Source: Ramlibacter sp. Leaf400
Lineage (GTDB): Bacteria; Pseudomonadota; Gammaproteobacteria; Burkholderiales; Burkholderiaceae_C
Assembly (NCBI RefSeq): GCF_001424545.1
Contig: NZ_LMQL01000015.1
Coordinates: 123,600-187,599 of the forward strand
Direction: 5' to 3'
DNA: 64,000 bases
The translations under genes and the position numbers were made by a program. This document shows positions 8,819-18,002 of the stretch, in pieces; within the stretch, counting starts at the first letter, position 1; each line of letters begins with the position of its first letter. Under the pieces are notes generated by a model. It made no database searches. It had not been told where the DNA came from and saw nothing but the letters and a program-made list of their open reading frames with translations.

Positions 8819-10118
8819 AGACCGCCGCGGTGAGCGCCAGGGCCAGCGCCGCCGCGCTCCAGAAAGCCCCCGGCGCCTGCAGCGCCGGCCATGGCCCCAG
8901 GCCCCGGTAGGCCAGCAGGTAGCCGCCGCCCAGGCCCACGCCCCACAGCAGCACGCAGTAGACGAGGAGCGGCCGCGCGGCCACGCCGTAGCTGCGCAGC
9001 AGGAAGAAGCACATGCCCTGGGTGGCGTCGGCCAGGTGGTACAGCGCCACCCACAGCAGCAGCGTGCCGGCCAGTGCCACCACCTGCGGGTTGTCGCCGG
9101 CGTACAGGCGCGCGATCCCCTGGTGCGACAGCGCGATCAGCAGCGCGGAGCCGCCGGCCAGCAGCACCGCGAGCTTGAGCCCGGTGCGCAGCGCCGCGCG
9201 GGCGCCGCGCTCGTCGCGCGCGCCCAGCCACCAGCTCACCCGCGCGCTGGTGGCCAGGCCCAGCGACAGCGGCATCATGTAGAGCACCGCCGCGAGGTTG
9301 CTCGCGATCTGGTGGCTGGCGGCGGCCACCGTGCCCTGGCGCGCGATGAAGAGGGCCATCAGCGTGAACGATGTGACTTCCACGATCACCGCCAGCGCCG
9401 TCGGGATGCCCAGCCGGGCGAAGGCGCGCAGGGTCGGCCCGTGCGGCGGCTCGATGCGCCGCCAGATGGCGTAGGGGGTGTAGAGCGGGTGGGTGCGCAG
9501 CAGCCCCGCCGCGAGCACCACCAGCAGCCAGTAGACGATGACCGTGGCCCAGGCGCAGCCGGCCAGTCCGAGGGCGGGGACGCCCAGGCCGCCGAACGTG
9601 AGCCAGATCGACAGCGGCACCTTGAGCGCGAGCGAGCCGATCTGCAGCCAGGTCACCAGCGTGGGCCGGCCGAGCGCCTGGTTCAGCGTCGACCAGGCCC
9701 GGAACAGCAGGGCGGGCGGCAGCGCGAGCGCCAGCACGCCCAGGTAGGCCTTGACCTGCTGCTGCAGCTCGGGCGGCACGTCGGCCCAGCGCAGGAGCGG
9801 GTCGGGATGGAGCAGGGCGGCCAGGCCCGCCACCATGGCGATCGCGCACAGGTAGCCGGCCTGGCGCACCGAGCGCCCGACCTCCGCGTGGCGGCCGGCG
9901 CCGCGCAGCTCCGCCCACACCGGCAGCTGCGCCTGCACCAGGGCCTGCAGGCCGACGAAGATGCTGATGAAGACCGCCGAGCCGACCGACAGCGTGGCCA
10001 GCGCCTGCGGTGCGTAGCGGCCGGCGATGGCCGTGTCGGCCACGCCGAAGGCCATGGTGGCCAGCTGGCCCACGAGCACGGTGCCCGCATGGCGGGCGAT
10101 CACGCGCAGCTCCGACAT
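8766..10118 (-). CDS. MATE family multidrug/metabolite exporter
   Basis: A 450-residue protein with 12 predicted membrane helices in two six-helix halves. MATE signatures seen include GQLATMAFGVADTAIAGRYA and the SHQIASNLAAVLYMMPLSLG stretch of the second half. Members of this NorM/DinF-like family export drugs or metabolites by Na+ or H+ antiport. The ATG at 10116-10118 overlaps the TGA of the upstream glycosyltransferase gene, so the two are coupled. This raises the possibility of a lipid-linked or glycosylated substrate, which is inference. The 3' end overlaps phoR tail to tail. Confidence 0.93.
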   Translation of the reverse strand: MSELRVIARHAGTVLVGQLATMAFGVADTAIAGRYAPQALATLSVGSAVFISIFVGLQALVQAQLPVWAELRGAGRHAEVGRSVRQAGYLCAIAMVAGLAALLHPDPLLRWADVPPELQQQVKAYLGVLALALPPALLFRAWSTLNQALGRPTLVTWLQIGSLALKVPLSIWLTFGGLGVPALGLAGCAWATVIVYWLLVVLAAGLLRTHPLYTPYAIWRRIEPPHGPTLRAFARLGIPTALAVIVEVTSFTLMALFIARQGTVAAASHQIASNLAAVLYMMPLSLGLATSARVSWWLGARDERGARAALRTGLKLAVLLAGGSALLIALSHQGIARLYAGDNPQVVALAGTLLLWVALYHLADATQGMCFFLLRSYGVAARPLLVYCVLLWGVGLGGGYLLAYRGLGPWPALQAPGAFWSAAALALALTAAVFMALLSRVVRLRRPATA

Positions 10119-11806
10119 CAGCCGCCGCGCTTCTGGTGGCGGTAGAGCAGGACGTTGTCGCGCGCGTCGGTAGGGCGGCGCACGGTGGCCTGCAGCCGCC
10201 ACTGCTTCATGTCCATCGCCATCGAGGCGGACGCCTGGTACTCGGAGCCGACGATCAGCCAGGGGCACTGGCTGCGCGGCCCGGCCGAGCGCAGCTCCAG
10301 GCCGCCGTGGAAGCTCAGGGCCGCGATCTGGCCGCGGCTGAGGCCGAACACCTCGGCGCAGCCGGGCTGGTCCATGGACTGGCGGATGCCCTGCACCACG
10401 GGGCGGTGGCTGCGGGCGTAGTCGAGCACTGGCAGCCACAGCGTCATCATCAGCAGCCAGCACAGGGCGGCGCCGGCGGCGGGCAGCACGAAGCTCTTCC
10501 ACAGCGCGGCCTGGTGGCGCCCGGCGCGCCAGCGCACCAGCCAGCCCCAGGCGACCGTGCCGCCCAGCGCCGCCGCGAAGGCGATCAGCGAGAAGGTCGG
10601 CTCGAAGCCGGCCGCCAGCCGCGCGACGTTGGCCGCCGGCTTGGCCGGCACGCCGGTCTGCAGCGAGACCCACACGACCCAGATCACCACCGCGCAGCCG
10701 CTGAAGAACAGCAGGGTGAACCAGTCGATCAGCGACGACACGCTGCGCCTCAGGGTGGGCAGTGCGAACACGGCCAGCGTGGCCAGCGCCGGCAGGCCCA
10801 GCAGCAGGGAGCGGTCGGACGAGTGCGTCAGCAGCGTGGAGACGATGGCCACCATCGTGAACCACAGCGGCAGCGCGACGTGGCGCGCGCCGAGCTGGCG
10901 GCGCCAGCGCCACACGGTCCAGGCGGCCAGCGGACCGGCCGGCCAGGTGAACCACAGCAGCAGGCGCAGCGGCGCCTTCAGCTCGCGCTCGGCCGGCGAG
11001 TCGATGCGCCAGCGCCAGAGGTCCAGGGCGCTGGCCAGGGCGGCCGCGGCGATCGACGCGGCCACCAGCAGCGCCACCCACAGCCACTGGCTGCGGCGCG
11101 AGCGCCCCTCGGGCGGTTCGTCCAGCAGGGTGGCGGCGGCGCTGCCCAGCCCCAGCAGGACGGCGGTGGAAGGCGCCCCGGAGAGCGCCAGCCCGACCAG
11201 GCCGACCACCGAGGCCGCCAGCGGGGCCGCGATGCGGTACGGCAGTGCCGCCGCGCCGAAGAAGGCCAGGGCCGAGAACCCCAGCTGCGCCAGCGCGGGC
11301 GTGGTCTCGTGCGAGAGCTGCGCCAGCCCCAGGCAGGCGATCAGCGCCAGCACGCCGCCGTCGGCGATGGCGCGGGCGTAGTCGGTGGGATGGGCCTCGC
11401 CGCCGAAGGCGAAGGGCACGGGCTGGGCGCGCGGCGTGCGGGCCAGGTAGTAGATCGCGTACCAGGTGGCCAGCAGCGTCAGGGCCAGCAGGCCGGCGAA
11501 GGGCAGGCGGGCGGCGAAGTCCGGCGCCAGCCAGCCCGGCGCCAGCTTCATCGCCCAGGCGCCCAGCCAGTAGGGCAGCAGCGCGTCGAACTCGGGCGGC
11601 TGGCCCAGCAGCGTGGGGGCCAGCCAGCCGGCGCGGCCCACGGCCAGCTCGTACATGTAGCCGAACGCGGTGACGTCGGCGTTCTTCCAGGGGTCGCGGC
11701 CGACGAAGCCGGGGATGACGTAGGCCGCGCAGAACAGCAGCAGGGCCAGGCGCGGCAGCCGCCGCACGGCGCTCTGGGCGACGATCGCGGGGGTCGGCTG
11801 GTTCAC
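10118..11806 (-). CDS. GT39/ArnT-like membrane glycosyltransferase
   Basis: A 562-residue integral membrane protein with about 12 hydrophobic segments and a C-terminal soluble part. The N-terminal region contains GRDPWKNADVTAFGYMYEL, where the acidic residues after GRDPW fit the first periplasmic loop of GT-C enzymes that use polyprenyl-phosphate sugars. The C-terminal part has small conserved-looking blocks such as LSFHGGLELRSAG. The exact sugar and acceptor cannot be read from the sequence. It overlaps the MATE gene by the stop/start TGA-ATG junction. The assignment to the GT-C superfamily is moderate; a plain conserved membrane protein is the alternative. Confidence 0.7.
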   Translation of the reverse strand: MNQPTPAIVAQSAVRRLPRLALLLFCAAYVIPGFVGRDPWKNADVTAFGYMYELAVGRAGWLAPTLLGQPPEFDALLPYWLGAWAMKLAPGWLAPDFAARLPFAGLLALTLLATWYAIYYLARTPRAQPVPFAFGGEAHPTDYARAIADGGVLALIACLGLAQLSHETTPALAQLGFSALAFFGAAALPYRIAAPLAASVVGLVGLALSGAPSTAVLLGLGSAAATLLDEPPEGRSRRSQWLWVALLVAASIAAAALASALDLWRWRIDSPAERELKAPLRLLLWFTWPAGPLAAWTVWRWRRQLGARHVALPLWFTMVAIVSTLLTHSSDRSLLLGLPALATLAVFALPTLRRSVSSLIDWFTLLFFSGCAVVIWVVWVSLQTGVPAKPAANVARLAAGFEPTFSLIAFAAALGGTVAWGWLVRWRAGRHQAALWKSFVLPAAGAALCWLLMMTLWLPVLDYARSHRPVVQGIRQSMDQPGCAEVFGLSRGQIAALSFHGGLELRSAGPRSQCPWLIVGSEYQASASMAMDMKQWRLQATVRRPTDARDNVLLYRHQKRGG

Positions 11807-11853
11807 GCGGGCGGGGGGTTCATGGGCCGGGGTGCCGCTCTTGGGGCACCAAG

Positions 11854-11884
11854 AAAAAGGGCAGCGCGGTCACCCGTGCTGCCC
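11854..11884 (-). terminator. Rho-independent terminator of rpmE2
   Basis: On the minus strand GGGCAGC, a mismatch, CGG, loop GTGA, CCG, a mismatch and GCTGCCC form a strong stem, followed directly by TTTTTCTT. It lies 24 bp after the rpmE2 stop. Confidence 0.88.
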
Positions 11885-11907
11885 CTCTCGCGCTTGGCGT
11901 AGCCGGC

Positions 11908-12168
11908 TTACTTGACCGCCGTCTTGCCGAAGCGGTTGCGGAACTTCTCGACCCGGCCGCCCATGTTGTCCACCGACTTCTGGGTGCCGGTGTAGAAGGG
12001 GTGCGACTCGCTGGAGGTGTCCAGCTTGAAGAGCGGCAGCTCGCGGCCGTCTTCGGTCTTGCCCATCTCCTTGGTGCTCACGCAGGAGCGGGTGACGAAC
12101 TTGAAGCCGTTGGACAGGTCCACGAACAGCACGTCGCGGTAGTTCGGGTGAATGCCTTCTTTGGCCAT
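11908..12168 (-). CDS. rpmE2: 50S ribosomal protein L31 type B
   Basis: An 86-residue ribosomal protein. It begins [17 protein letters not shown] and contains [20 protein letters not shown] and [10 protein letters not shown], the typical L31 pattern. Only one cysteine is present and the CxxC zinc-binding pairs are missing, which defines the zinc-independent type B paralogue. Such paralogues often replace the zinc form under zinc limitation. The ATG at 12168 is preceded by GGAAGGATCATCAA. A TATAAT box at 12241-12246 and a terminator downstream make it a single-gene unit. Confidence 0.96.
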   Translation of the reverse strand: MAKEGIHPNYRDVLFVDLSNGFKFVTRSCVSTKEMGKTEDGRELPLFKLDTSSESHPFYTGTQKSVDNMGGRVEKFRNRFGKTAVK

Positions 12169-12240
12169 TTGATGATCCTTCCAGGTCGGTGCGGGAGCCG
12201 GTCCAGAAAAAGTCTGGGCTACTTGCCGCAAAAGCCCACG

Positions 12241-12246
12241 ATTATA
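12241..12246 (-). promoter_or_regulatory. -10 element for rpmE2
   Basis: A perfect TATAAT is read on the minus strand, 73 nt upstream of the rpmE2 ATG and just after the rho stop codon. No clear -35 is visible in the GC-rich DNA upstream. A short CCAGA/TCTGG hairpin in the leader (about 12203-12220) could be a residual rho terminator. Confidence 0.6.
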
Positions 12247-12259
12247 GCCGGCCGCAGGC

Positions 12260-13525
12260 TCAGCCGCCGCGGCGCATCATGTCGAAGAACTCGACGTTGG
12301 TCTTGGTGGCCTTCATGGACTTGAGGACCATCTCCATCGCCTCGATCTCGTCCATGTTGTACATGAACTGGCGCAGGATGCGGGTCTTCTGCAGGATCTC
12401 GGGGGCCAGCAGCAGCTCTTCGCGGCGCGTGCCCGAGCGATTGAGCTGGATGGAGGGGAACACGCGCTTTTCGTACAGGCGGCGGTCCAGGTGGATCTCG
12501 CTGTTGCCGGTGCCCTTGAACTCCTCGAAGATCACTTCGTCCATGCGCGAGCCGGTGTCGATCAGCGCGGTGGCGATGATGGTCAGCGAGCCGCCTTCCT
12601 CCACGTTGCGCGCCGCGCCCAGGAAGCGCTTGGGCCGCTGCAGGGCGTTGGCGTCCACGCCGCCGGTGAGCACCTTGCCCGAGGAGGGCACGACGTTGTT
12701 GTAGGCGCGGGCCAGGCGGGTGATGGAGTCCAGCAGGATCACCACGTCCTTCTTCAGCTCCACCAGGCGCTTGGCGCGCTCGATGACCATCTCGGCCACG
12801 TGCACATGGCGGGCGGCCGGCTCGTCGAAGGTGGAGGCGATGACCTCGCCCTTCACCGAGCGCTGCATCTCGGTCACTTCCTCGGGCCGCTCGTCCACCA
12901 GCAGCACCATCATGTGGCTGTCCGGGTAGTTGGCCGCGATGGCGTGGGCCATGTGCTGCATCATCACCGTCTTGCCGCTCTTGGGCGGGGCCACCAGCAG
13001 GGCGCGCTGGCCTTTGCCGATGGGCGCGATGATGTCGATGATGCGGCCGGTGACGTTCTCCTCGCCCTTGAAGTTGTCCCGCTCCAGTTTCATCTGCAGC
13101 TTGGGGAACAGGGGCGTGAGGTTCTCGAACATCACCTTGTGCTTGTTCTGCTCCGGCGGGCCGTCGTTGACCTTGTCCAGCTTGGTCAGCGCGAAGTAGC
13201 GCTCGCCGTCCTTGGGCGTGCGCACCTCGCCTTCGATCATGTCGCCGGTGTGCAGGTTGAAGCGGCGCACCTGCGAGGGCGAGATGTAGATGTCGTCGGT
13301 GCTGGCGGTGAAGCTGGTGTCCGGGCTGCGCAGGAAGCCGAACCCGTCCGGCAGGATCTCCAGCACGCCGTCGGCGAACACCTGCTCGCCGGCCCGCGCG
13401 CGCTTCTTGATGATCGCGAACATCAGCTCCTGCTTGCGCATGCGGCCGGTGTTCTCGATTTCCAGTTCCTCGGCTTGCTTGAGGACTTCGGAGACGTGGA
13501 GCGCCTTGAGTTCGTTCAGATGCAT
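12260..13525 (-). CDS. rho: Transcription termination factor Rho
   Basis: A 421-residue hexameric RNA helicase, the standard short form without the long insertion seen in actinobacteria. The N-terminal Rho_N helix bundle is followed by the RNA-binding cold-shock-like domain ([14 protein letters not shown], about residues 57-70). The P-loop APPKSGKT lies near 177-184, Walker B is [15 protein letters not shown], the Q-loop GGVDANAL and the R-loop follow, and the arginine-finger region is [16 protein letters not shown]. The promoter -10 lies at 13667-13672. The DNA just upstream of that is a heptanucleotide array (see the separate entry). Confidence 0.98.
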   Translation of the reverse strand: MHLNELKALHVSEVLKQAEELEIENTGRMRKQELMFAIIKKRARAGEQVFADGVLEILPDGFGFLRSPDTSFTASTDDIYISPSQVRRFNLHTGDMIEGEVRTPKDGERYFALTKLDKVNDGPPEQNKHKVMFENLTPLFPKLQMKLERDNFKGEENVTGRIIDIIAPIGKGQRALLVAPPKSGKTVMMQHMAHAIAANYPDSHMMVLLVDERPEEVTEMQRSVKGEVIASTFDEPAARHVHVAEMVIERAKRLVELKKDVVILLDSITRLARAYNNVVPSSGKVLTGGVDANALQRPKRFLGAARNVEEGGSLTIIATALIDTGSRMDEVIFEEFKGTGNSEIHLDRRLYEKRVFPSIQLNRSGTRREELLLAPEILQKTRILRQFMYNMDEIEAMEMVLKSMKATKTNVEFFDMMRRGG

Positions 13526-13666
13526 GGCTGCGGCTGCGGTGGGTGCACCCCGGCGGGGCTTGTTGTGGGAGTTCTTGGGGGGAAGGTCTCTCGCGAGGCT
13601 AGAGGCGCCCTGCAGACCGGAAGCTTGAGCTGACGCGCCGCGCGCGGCAGGTCAGCGTTGGGGGGG

Positions 13667-13672
13667 ATTATA
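13667..13672 (-). promoter_or_regulatory. -10 element for rho
   Basis: A perfect TATAAT lies on the minus strand, 142 nt upstream of the rho ATG. The DNA where a -35 should be (about 13689-13695) is entirely made of TAGCCCC heptamers, so the upstream promoter half has been replaced or overrun by the repeat. Confidence 0.6.
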
Positions 13673-13678
13673 GGGGAA

Positions 13679-13805
13679 GGGGCTAGGGGCTAGGGGCTAG
13701 GGGCTAGGGGCTAGGGGCTAGGGGCTAGGGGCTAGGGGCTAGGGGCTAGGGTTTTCGGGGGGCTTGGCTGTTCCCTAGCCCCCAGCCCCTAGTCCCTAGC
13801 CCCTC
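13679..13805. repeat. Heptanucleotide inverted element, copy 1 (GGGGCTA array)
   Basis: Ten perfect tandem copies of GGGGCTA (13679-13748) are followed by a short non-repeat core (about 13749-13773, containing GGTTTTC and TTGGCTGTTCCC) and then a degenerate C-rich arm of TAGCCCC-like units (to 13805). The two arms are mutually complementary, so the element can fold as one long hairpin. The G-run strand can also form a G-quadruplex. It lies between the rho promoter and the 3' end of trxA. A second copy in the opposite orientation lies at 32478-32594. Confidence 0.93.
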
Positions 13806-13806
13806 T

Positions 13807-13837
13807 GATCAGCAACTCGCTACGCGAGTTGCTGATC
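13807..13837. repeat. Perfect palindrome over the trxA stop codon
   Basis: GATCAGCAACTCGC (13807-13820), loop TAC and GCGAGTTGCTGATC (13824-13837) form a 14-bp perfect stem with a 3-nt loop. The right arm and loop encode the last five codons and stop of trxA. The left arm is non-coding and abuts the heptamer element. No T run follows on the minus strand, so it is not a classic terminator, though it may protect the mRNA 3' end. Confidence 0.85.
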
Positions 13838-14152
13838 GAGGAACGCCGTCAGCTGCGCCTTGCTCAGGGCGCCCACCTTGGTGGCCGCCAGCTGGCCGCC
13901 CTTGAACAGCATGAGCGTGGGGATGCCGCGGATGCCGAACTTGGCCGGGATGTCGCGGTTCTCGTCCACGTTCATCTTGGCGATCTGCAGCTTGTCCTTG
14001 TAGGTGGCGGACACCTCGTCGAGGATGGGCGCGATCATCTTGCAGGGGCCGCACCACTCGGCCCAGTAGTCCACCAGCACCGGCTTGTCGGCTTTGAGGA
14101 CGTCGGCTTCGAAGCTCGCGTCGGAGATGTGCTTGATGAGATCGCTGGCCAT
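13820..14152 (-). CDS. trxA: Thioredoxin 1
   Basis: A 110-residue thioredoxin. The active site WCGPC is at residues 33-37 within [16 protein letters not shown], the cis-proline loop is [12 protein letters not shown], and the buried aspartate is in the VLVDYWA strand. Length and motifs match TrxA, the general disulfide reductant working with thioredoxin reductase. The ATG at 14152 is preceded by AAGGAACCTTCCC. The last codons are part of a perfect palindrome. It diverges from the sensor kinase gene at 14330. Confidence 0.97.
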   Translation of the reverse strand: MASDLIKHISDASFEADVLKADKPVLVDYWAEWCGPCKMIAPILDEVSATYKDKLQIAKMNVDENRDIPAKFGIRGIPTLMLFKGGQLAATKVGALSKAQLTAFLDQQLA

Positions 14153-14329
14153 GGGAAGGTTCCTTTCTTGTGGGCGGACGTCTGGCTCGCTCCAGTTCGA
14201 TGCATTTTCACAGAATCCAAGGGCCCGCACCGGCGGCGGGGCCGGGGCGCAGGCTATGGACGAGATAGCGAAGACCCGCGTGCGGCGAGCCGGCACAATC
14301 CCGGCTCCGATGACAGCGTTCCAGCCCTC

Positions 14330-16597
14330 ATGAAAGCGGCGCAGCCGCGCCCGCCCCGCAGCCTGGGCGCCTACCTGGCGATTTCCTTCTCCCTGATGTC
14401 GGTGCTGCTGGCAGTCGTCCTGAGCGCCGTCGGCGCGAACACCGGCAGCCGGCAGGTGCGCATCGACATCGGCAACCGCCTGTCGGACCTGGCGCACCAG
14501 ACCGCCAGCCGCCTCGACCGCGCGATCTACGAACGCTATCGCGAGGTCCAGCTGATGGCCGGGCGCATCGGGCGCATGGACGACCGGGCCCAGGTCGCGC
14601 GCGAGATCGAGGCCCTGCGGGCGAGCTACCGGCACTACGCCTGGCTGGGCCTGACCGATGTCTCGGGCGTGGTGCGCGTCGCCACCCAGGGCATGCTGGA
14701 AGGCGTGGACGTCTCCGGGCGGCCCTGGTTCAAGGAGGCGTTGGCCGGCCGGCACCTGGGCGACGTGCACGAGGCCGTGTTGCTGGCCAGGCTGCTGGCC
14801 CCCGAGGGCGGCGGCGAGCCGCCGCGTTTCTTCGACGTGGCCTTCCCCGTGCACGACGCCAGCGGCGCGCTGGTGGGCGTGCTGGCCGCCCACGTGTCCT
14901 GGAACTGGGCGCGCGATGCGCGCGCGACCATCTTCACGCCCGTCGACCGGCACAGCACGGTGGAGCCGCTGATCGTCTCCAGCGGCGGCACGGTGCTGCT
15001 CGGGCCGGAGGCGCTGCAGGACCGGCGCCTGGAGCTTTCCACCCTCGCGCGCGCCGCCAGCGGCGACAACGGCCACGACGTGGAACGCTGGCCCGACGGC
15101 AACGACTACCTGGTCGGCTACGCCCGCACGCGCGGCTTCGAGCAGTCGCCCGGCATGGGCTGGTCGATCCTGGTGCGGCAGGAATTGCGGCAGGCCCACG
15201 AACCGGTGCAGCAGCTGCGGCTGCACCTGATCGTCTGGGGCGTGGTGATCGCGCTGCTCTTCAGCCTGGTGGGCTGGCTGGCCGCCCGCAACATCACCCG
15301 GCCATTGCTGCAGCTGGCCCGCGGCGCGCGGGCCATCGAGGAGGGCGGCGCGCCCTCGCTGGTCGTGCCGCCTTCGGCCTACCGCGAGGTGCACGTGCTG
15401 GGCGGCGCCCTGCAGTCCCTCATGCAGAAGCTGCGGCACAACGAGGCCGAGCTGCGCGAGCTGAACGCGGGCCTGGAGCGGCGCGTGGAGGAGCGCACCG
15501 CCAAGCTGCGCCTGGCCTTCGAGCGCGTGCGCGCCAACGAGAGGCGGGTGCAGGTGATCCTGGAGTCGGCGCAGGACCCGTTCTTCGCGGTCGACCTGCA
15601 GGGCCGGGTCATCGAGTGGAACAGCCGGGCCGAAAGCCTGTTCGGCTGGACCCGCGAGGAGATCGTCGGCAGGCAGCTGGCCGACACGCTGGTGCCGCCG
15701 CGCTACGCCGGGACGGTGCACAAGGCGCTGCAGCAGTTCCACCAGGGCGACCGGTCGGCGCTGGTGCACGAGGCCTTCGAACGCATCATGGTCGACCGCT
15801 ACGGGCGCGAGATCTCGGTGGAGACCAAGGTCGGCCTGGTGGACACCGGGCCCGACCGCTTCTTCGCCGCCTTCGTGCACGACATCTCGCAGCGCAAGGA
15901 GGTGGAGCGGCTCAAGAGCGAATTCGTCTCCACCGTCTCGCACGAGCTGCGCACGCCGCTGACGGCGATCCACGGCTCGCTGCACCTGCTGCAGCTGGGC
16001 ATGGCGGGCGAGCTGCCCGACGACGCCAAGGAACTGGTGACGCTGTCGGTCCAGAGCTGCGACCGCCTGGTGCGGCTGGTCAACGACATGCTGGACCAGG
16101 AGAAGATCGCCTCGGGGCGCATGCAGTACATGATGGAGCCGTGCGAGCTGCGGCTGATCGCGCGGCAGGCGCTGCGCGACGTGCAGCCGGTGGCCGATGC
16201 GGCCGGCGTCCAGCTGGTGCTGGAGGAGGGCCCCGAGGCCACGGTGCTGGGCGATCCCGACCGGCTGCTGCAGGTGGCGATCAACCTGGTGGCCAACGCG
16301 GTCAAGTTCTCGACGCGCGGCGGCACGGTGCACGTGGGCGTCGCCCTGGTCGACGGGACCGCCCGGTTCAGCGTGGTCGACCAGGGCTCCGGCGTGCCCG
16401 AGAGCTTCCGCTCGCGCGTGTTCGAGCGCTTCGCGCAGGCCGACGCCTCCGACCGCCGCCAGCGCGGCGGCACCGGCCTGGGCCTGAGCATCTGCCGCGC
16501 CATCGTCGAGGCCCACCACGGCCGCATCGACTTCACCAGCGAGCCGGGCGTGCGAACCGAGTTCTTCTTCGAGATCGCGGCGTCGTCGCCGGCCTGA
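14330..16597 (+). CDS. Membrane sensor histidine kinase with Cache-like, HAMP and PAS domains
   Basis: A 755-residue sensor kinase. TM1 is at about 14-36 and a periplasmic double-Cache-like domain covers about 37-300 ([29 protein letters not shown]). TM2 is at about 302-322, then HAMP, a coiled coil ([19 protein letters not shown]) and a PAS domain with [16 protein letters not shown]. The kinase has H-box [18 protein letters not shown]-box [11 protein letters not shown] and G-boxes DQGSGVPES and [12 protein letters not shown]. It has no receiver, so it needs an external response regulator. It faces the GT2 operon with only 4 bp between stop codons; the receiver gene at 19793 is a candidate partner (inference). 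The ATG at 14330 is the first start that allows TM1 to begin normally. Confidence 0.9.
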   Translation: MKAAQPRPPRSLGAYLAISFSLMSVLLAVVLSAVGANTGSRQVRIDIGNRLSDLAHQTASRLDRAIYERYREVQLMAGRIGRMDDRAQVAREIEALRASYRHYAWLGLTDVSGVVRVATQGMLEGVDVSGRPWFKEALAGRHLGDVHEAVLLARLLAPEGGGEPPRFFDVAFPVHDASGALVGVLAAHVSWNWARDARATIFTPVDRHSTVEPLIVSSGGTVLLGPEALQDRRLELSTLARAASGDNGHDVERWPDGNDYLVGYARTRGFEQSPGMGWSILVRQELRQAHEPVQQLRLHLIVWGVVIALLFSLVGWLAARNITRPLLQLARGARAIEEGGAPSLVVPPSAYREVHVLGGALQSLMQKLRHNEAELRELNAGLERRVEERTAKLRLAFERVRANERRVQVILESAQDPFFAVDLQGRVIEWNSRAESLFGWTREEIVGRQLADTLVPPRYAGTVHKALQQFHQGDRSALVHEAFERIMVDRYGREISVETKVGLVDTGPDRFFAAFVHDISQRKEVERLKSEFVSTVSHELRTPLTAIHGSLHLLQLGMAGELPDDAKELVTLSVQSCDRLVRLVNDMLDQEKIASGRMQYMMEPCELRLIARQALRDVQPVADAAGVQLVLEEGPEATVLGDPDRLLQVAINLVANAVKFSTRGGTVHVGVALVDGTARFSVVDQGSGVPESFRSRVFERFAQADASDRRQRGGTGLGLSICRAIVEAHHGRIDFTSEPGVRTEFFFEIAASSPA

Positions 16598-16601
16598 TCG
16601 A

Positions 16602-18002
16602 TCAGCCGCCCAGGCCGCGGCGCTTCATGGCGCCCCATTGCGACTCGCGCTGCGCGGCCCAGCGGTACAGGCCGACCAGGCGCCACCAGCTGTTGAGCTG
16701 GCGGTAGCCGAAGTTCTCCAGCACGACCACCAGCGCCAGCACCACCAGGTGGCGCGTGCGCGGATAGACGTGGAACGCGATCTCCTCCAGCAGCAGGCCG
16801 GAGGCCGACAGCAGGATGCCCAGCCCGATGGCCAGGAACAGGAAGACGGCGAAGGCCTGCCAGGAGACCAGGCCCGAGGCGAACGCGAAGGCCATGAAGA
16901 CGTAGCCGCCCAGTTCCACCAGCGGGCCCAGCCACTCGAAGAGGACCATGAACGGAAAGGCCAGCCAGCCGGGCGTGCCGCCCCGCGGGCTGGCCATCAG
17001 CCGCCAGTGCGCGACCAGGCTCTCGGCCAGGCCGCGCTGCCAGCGGATGCGCTGGTTGGCCAGGGTGCGGCGGTCCTCCGGCACCTCGGTCCAGCACACC
17101 GGGTCGGGCACGAACTCGATGCGGTAGTCCACGCGGCGCTCGCGCAGCAGGCGGTGCAGGCGCACCACCAGCTCCATGTCCTCGCCGATGGTCTGGGGCC
17201 GGTAGCCGCCCACGTCGACCACGGTGCTGGTGCGGAACACGCCGAAGGCGCCGGAGATGATCAGCATGCCGCCGATCTCCGACCAGCCCAGGCGCCCGAA
17301 CAGGAAGGCGCGCAGGTACTCCACCACCTGCAGCAGCGCCCAGCCGTTGCGGGGCAGTTCCACCTTCGTCAGCAGCCCGGCCTGAACCTCGCAGCCGTTG
17401 GCCACGCGCACCGTGCCGCCGCTGGCCACCATGCGCGGGTCGCGCAGGAAGGGGCGCACCACCCGCCGCAGGCTGTCGCGCGCCAGCAGCGAATCGGCAT
17501 CGACGCCGCAGAACAGCGGGTGCCGCGCCAGGTTGATGCCGGCGTTGAGCGAATCGGCCTTGCCGCCGTTCTCCTTGTCGATCACGCGCAGGTTGGGGTG
17601 CGAGCGCGAGCGCCACACGCCGCGCACCGGCCTGGTGGGCAGGCGCGGGTTGACCGCCTCGGGGAACAGGTAGAGGTCGAACTCCGCGCGCAGCACGTCC
17701 AGCGTGGCATCGCGCGAGCCGTCGTTGATGACGACGATCTCGAACTCCGGGTAGGACAGCTGCAGCATCGAGCGCAGCGACGCCGCGATGGTGGCCTCCT
17801 CGTTGTAGGCCGGCACCAGCAGGCTGATGGCCGGCTCCAGCCCGGTGAAGGGCTGCGGCAGCTCGTCCAGCACCTTCTGCTGCAGGTTGCGCCGCAGGCT
17901 GGCCAGGGCCAGCAGGTTGAGCGACAGGTAGCCCAGGTTGAGCAGGACGAAGTAGCCCAGCACGAACCAGGTGACGAAGTCGACCAGCAGATGCCCGCTC
18001 AT
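16602..18002 (-). CDS. Processive GT2 glycosyltransferase, polysaccharide synthase (PgaC/YaiP-like)
   Basis: A 466-residue inner-membrane family-2 transferase. There is one N-terminal helix (about 8-35), a cytosolic catalytic domain and about four C-terminal helices. The processive synthase motifs are all present: VPAYNEE (63-69), INDGS with Asp94, VDADS (Asp168 and Asp170), GEDME (Asp275) and QRIRW (317-321). [13 protein letters not shown] matches chitin, hyaluronan and PNAG synthases. It should polymerise a nucleotide sugar and thread the chain across the membrane. No deacetylase or PilZ domain is adjacent. The start overlaps the HEAT gene stop by 4 bp (ATGA). Confidence 0.9.
   Translation of the reverse strand: MSGHLLVDFVTWFVLGYFVLLNLGYLSLNLLALASLRRNLQQKVLDELPQPFTGLEPAISLLVPAYNEEATIAASLRSMLQLSYPEFEIVVINDGSRDATLDVLRAEFDLYLFPEAVNPRLPTRPVRGVWRSRSHPNLRVIDKENGGKADSLNAGINLARHPLFCGVDADSLLARDSLRRVVRPFLRDPRMVASGGTVRVANGCEVQAGLLTKVELPRNGWALLQVVEYLRAFLFGRLGWSEIGGMLIISGAFGVFRTSTVVDVGGYRPQTIGEDMELVVRLHRLLRERRVDYRIEFVPDPVCWTEVPEDRRTLANQRIRWQRGLAESLVAHWRLMASPRGGTPGWLAFPFMVLFEWLGPLVELGGYVFMAFAFASGLVSWQAFAVFLFLAIGLGILLSASGLLLEEIAFHVYPRTRHLVVLALVVVLENFGYRQLNSWWRLVGLYRWAAQRESQWGAMKRRGLGG

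Noticed and set aside
13679..13805. Heptamer array as a telomere-like end or CRISPR
   Set aside because: It is internal, flanked by rho and trxA, and has no repeat-spacer pattern.
13820..16519. A roughly 900-codon minus-strand frame opposite the sensor kinase, joined to trxA
   Set aside because: Only the last 110 codons (trxA) resemble a protein; the rest is the complement of the kinase gene.
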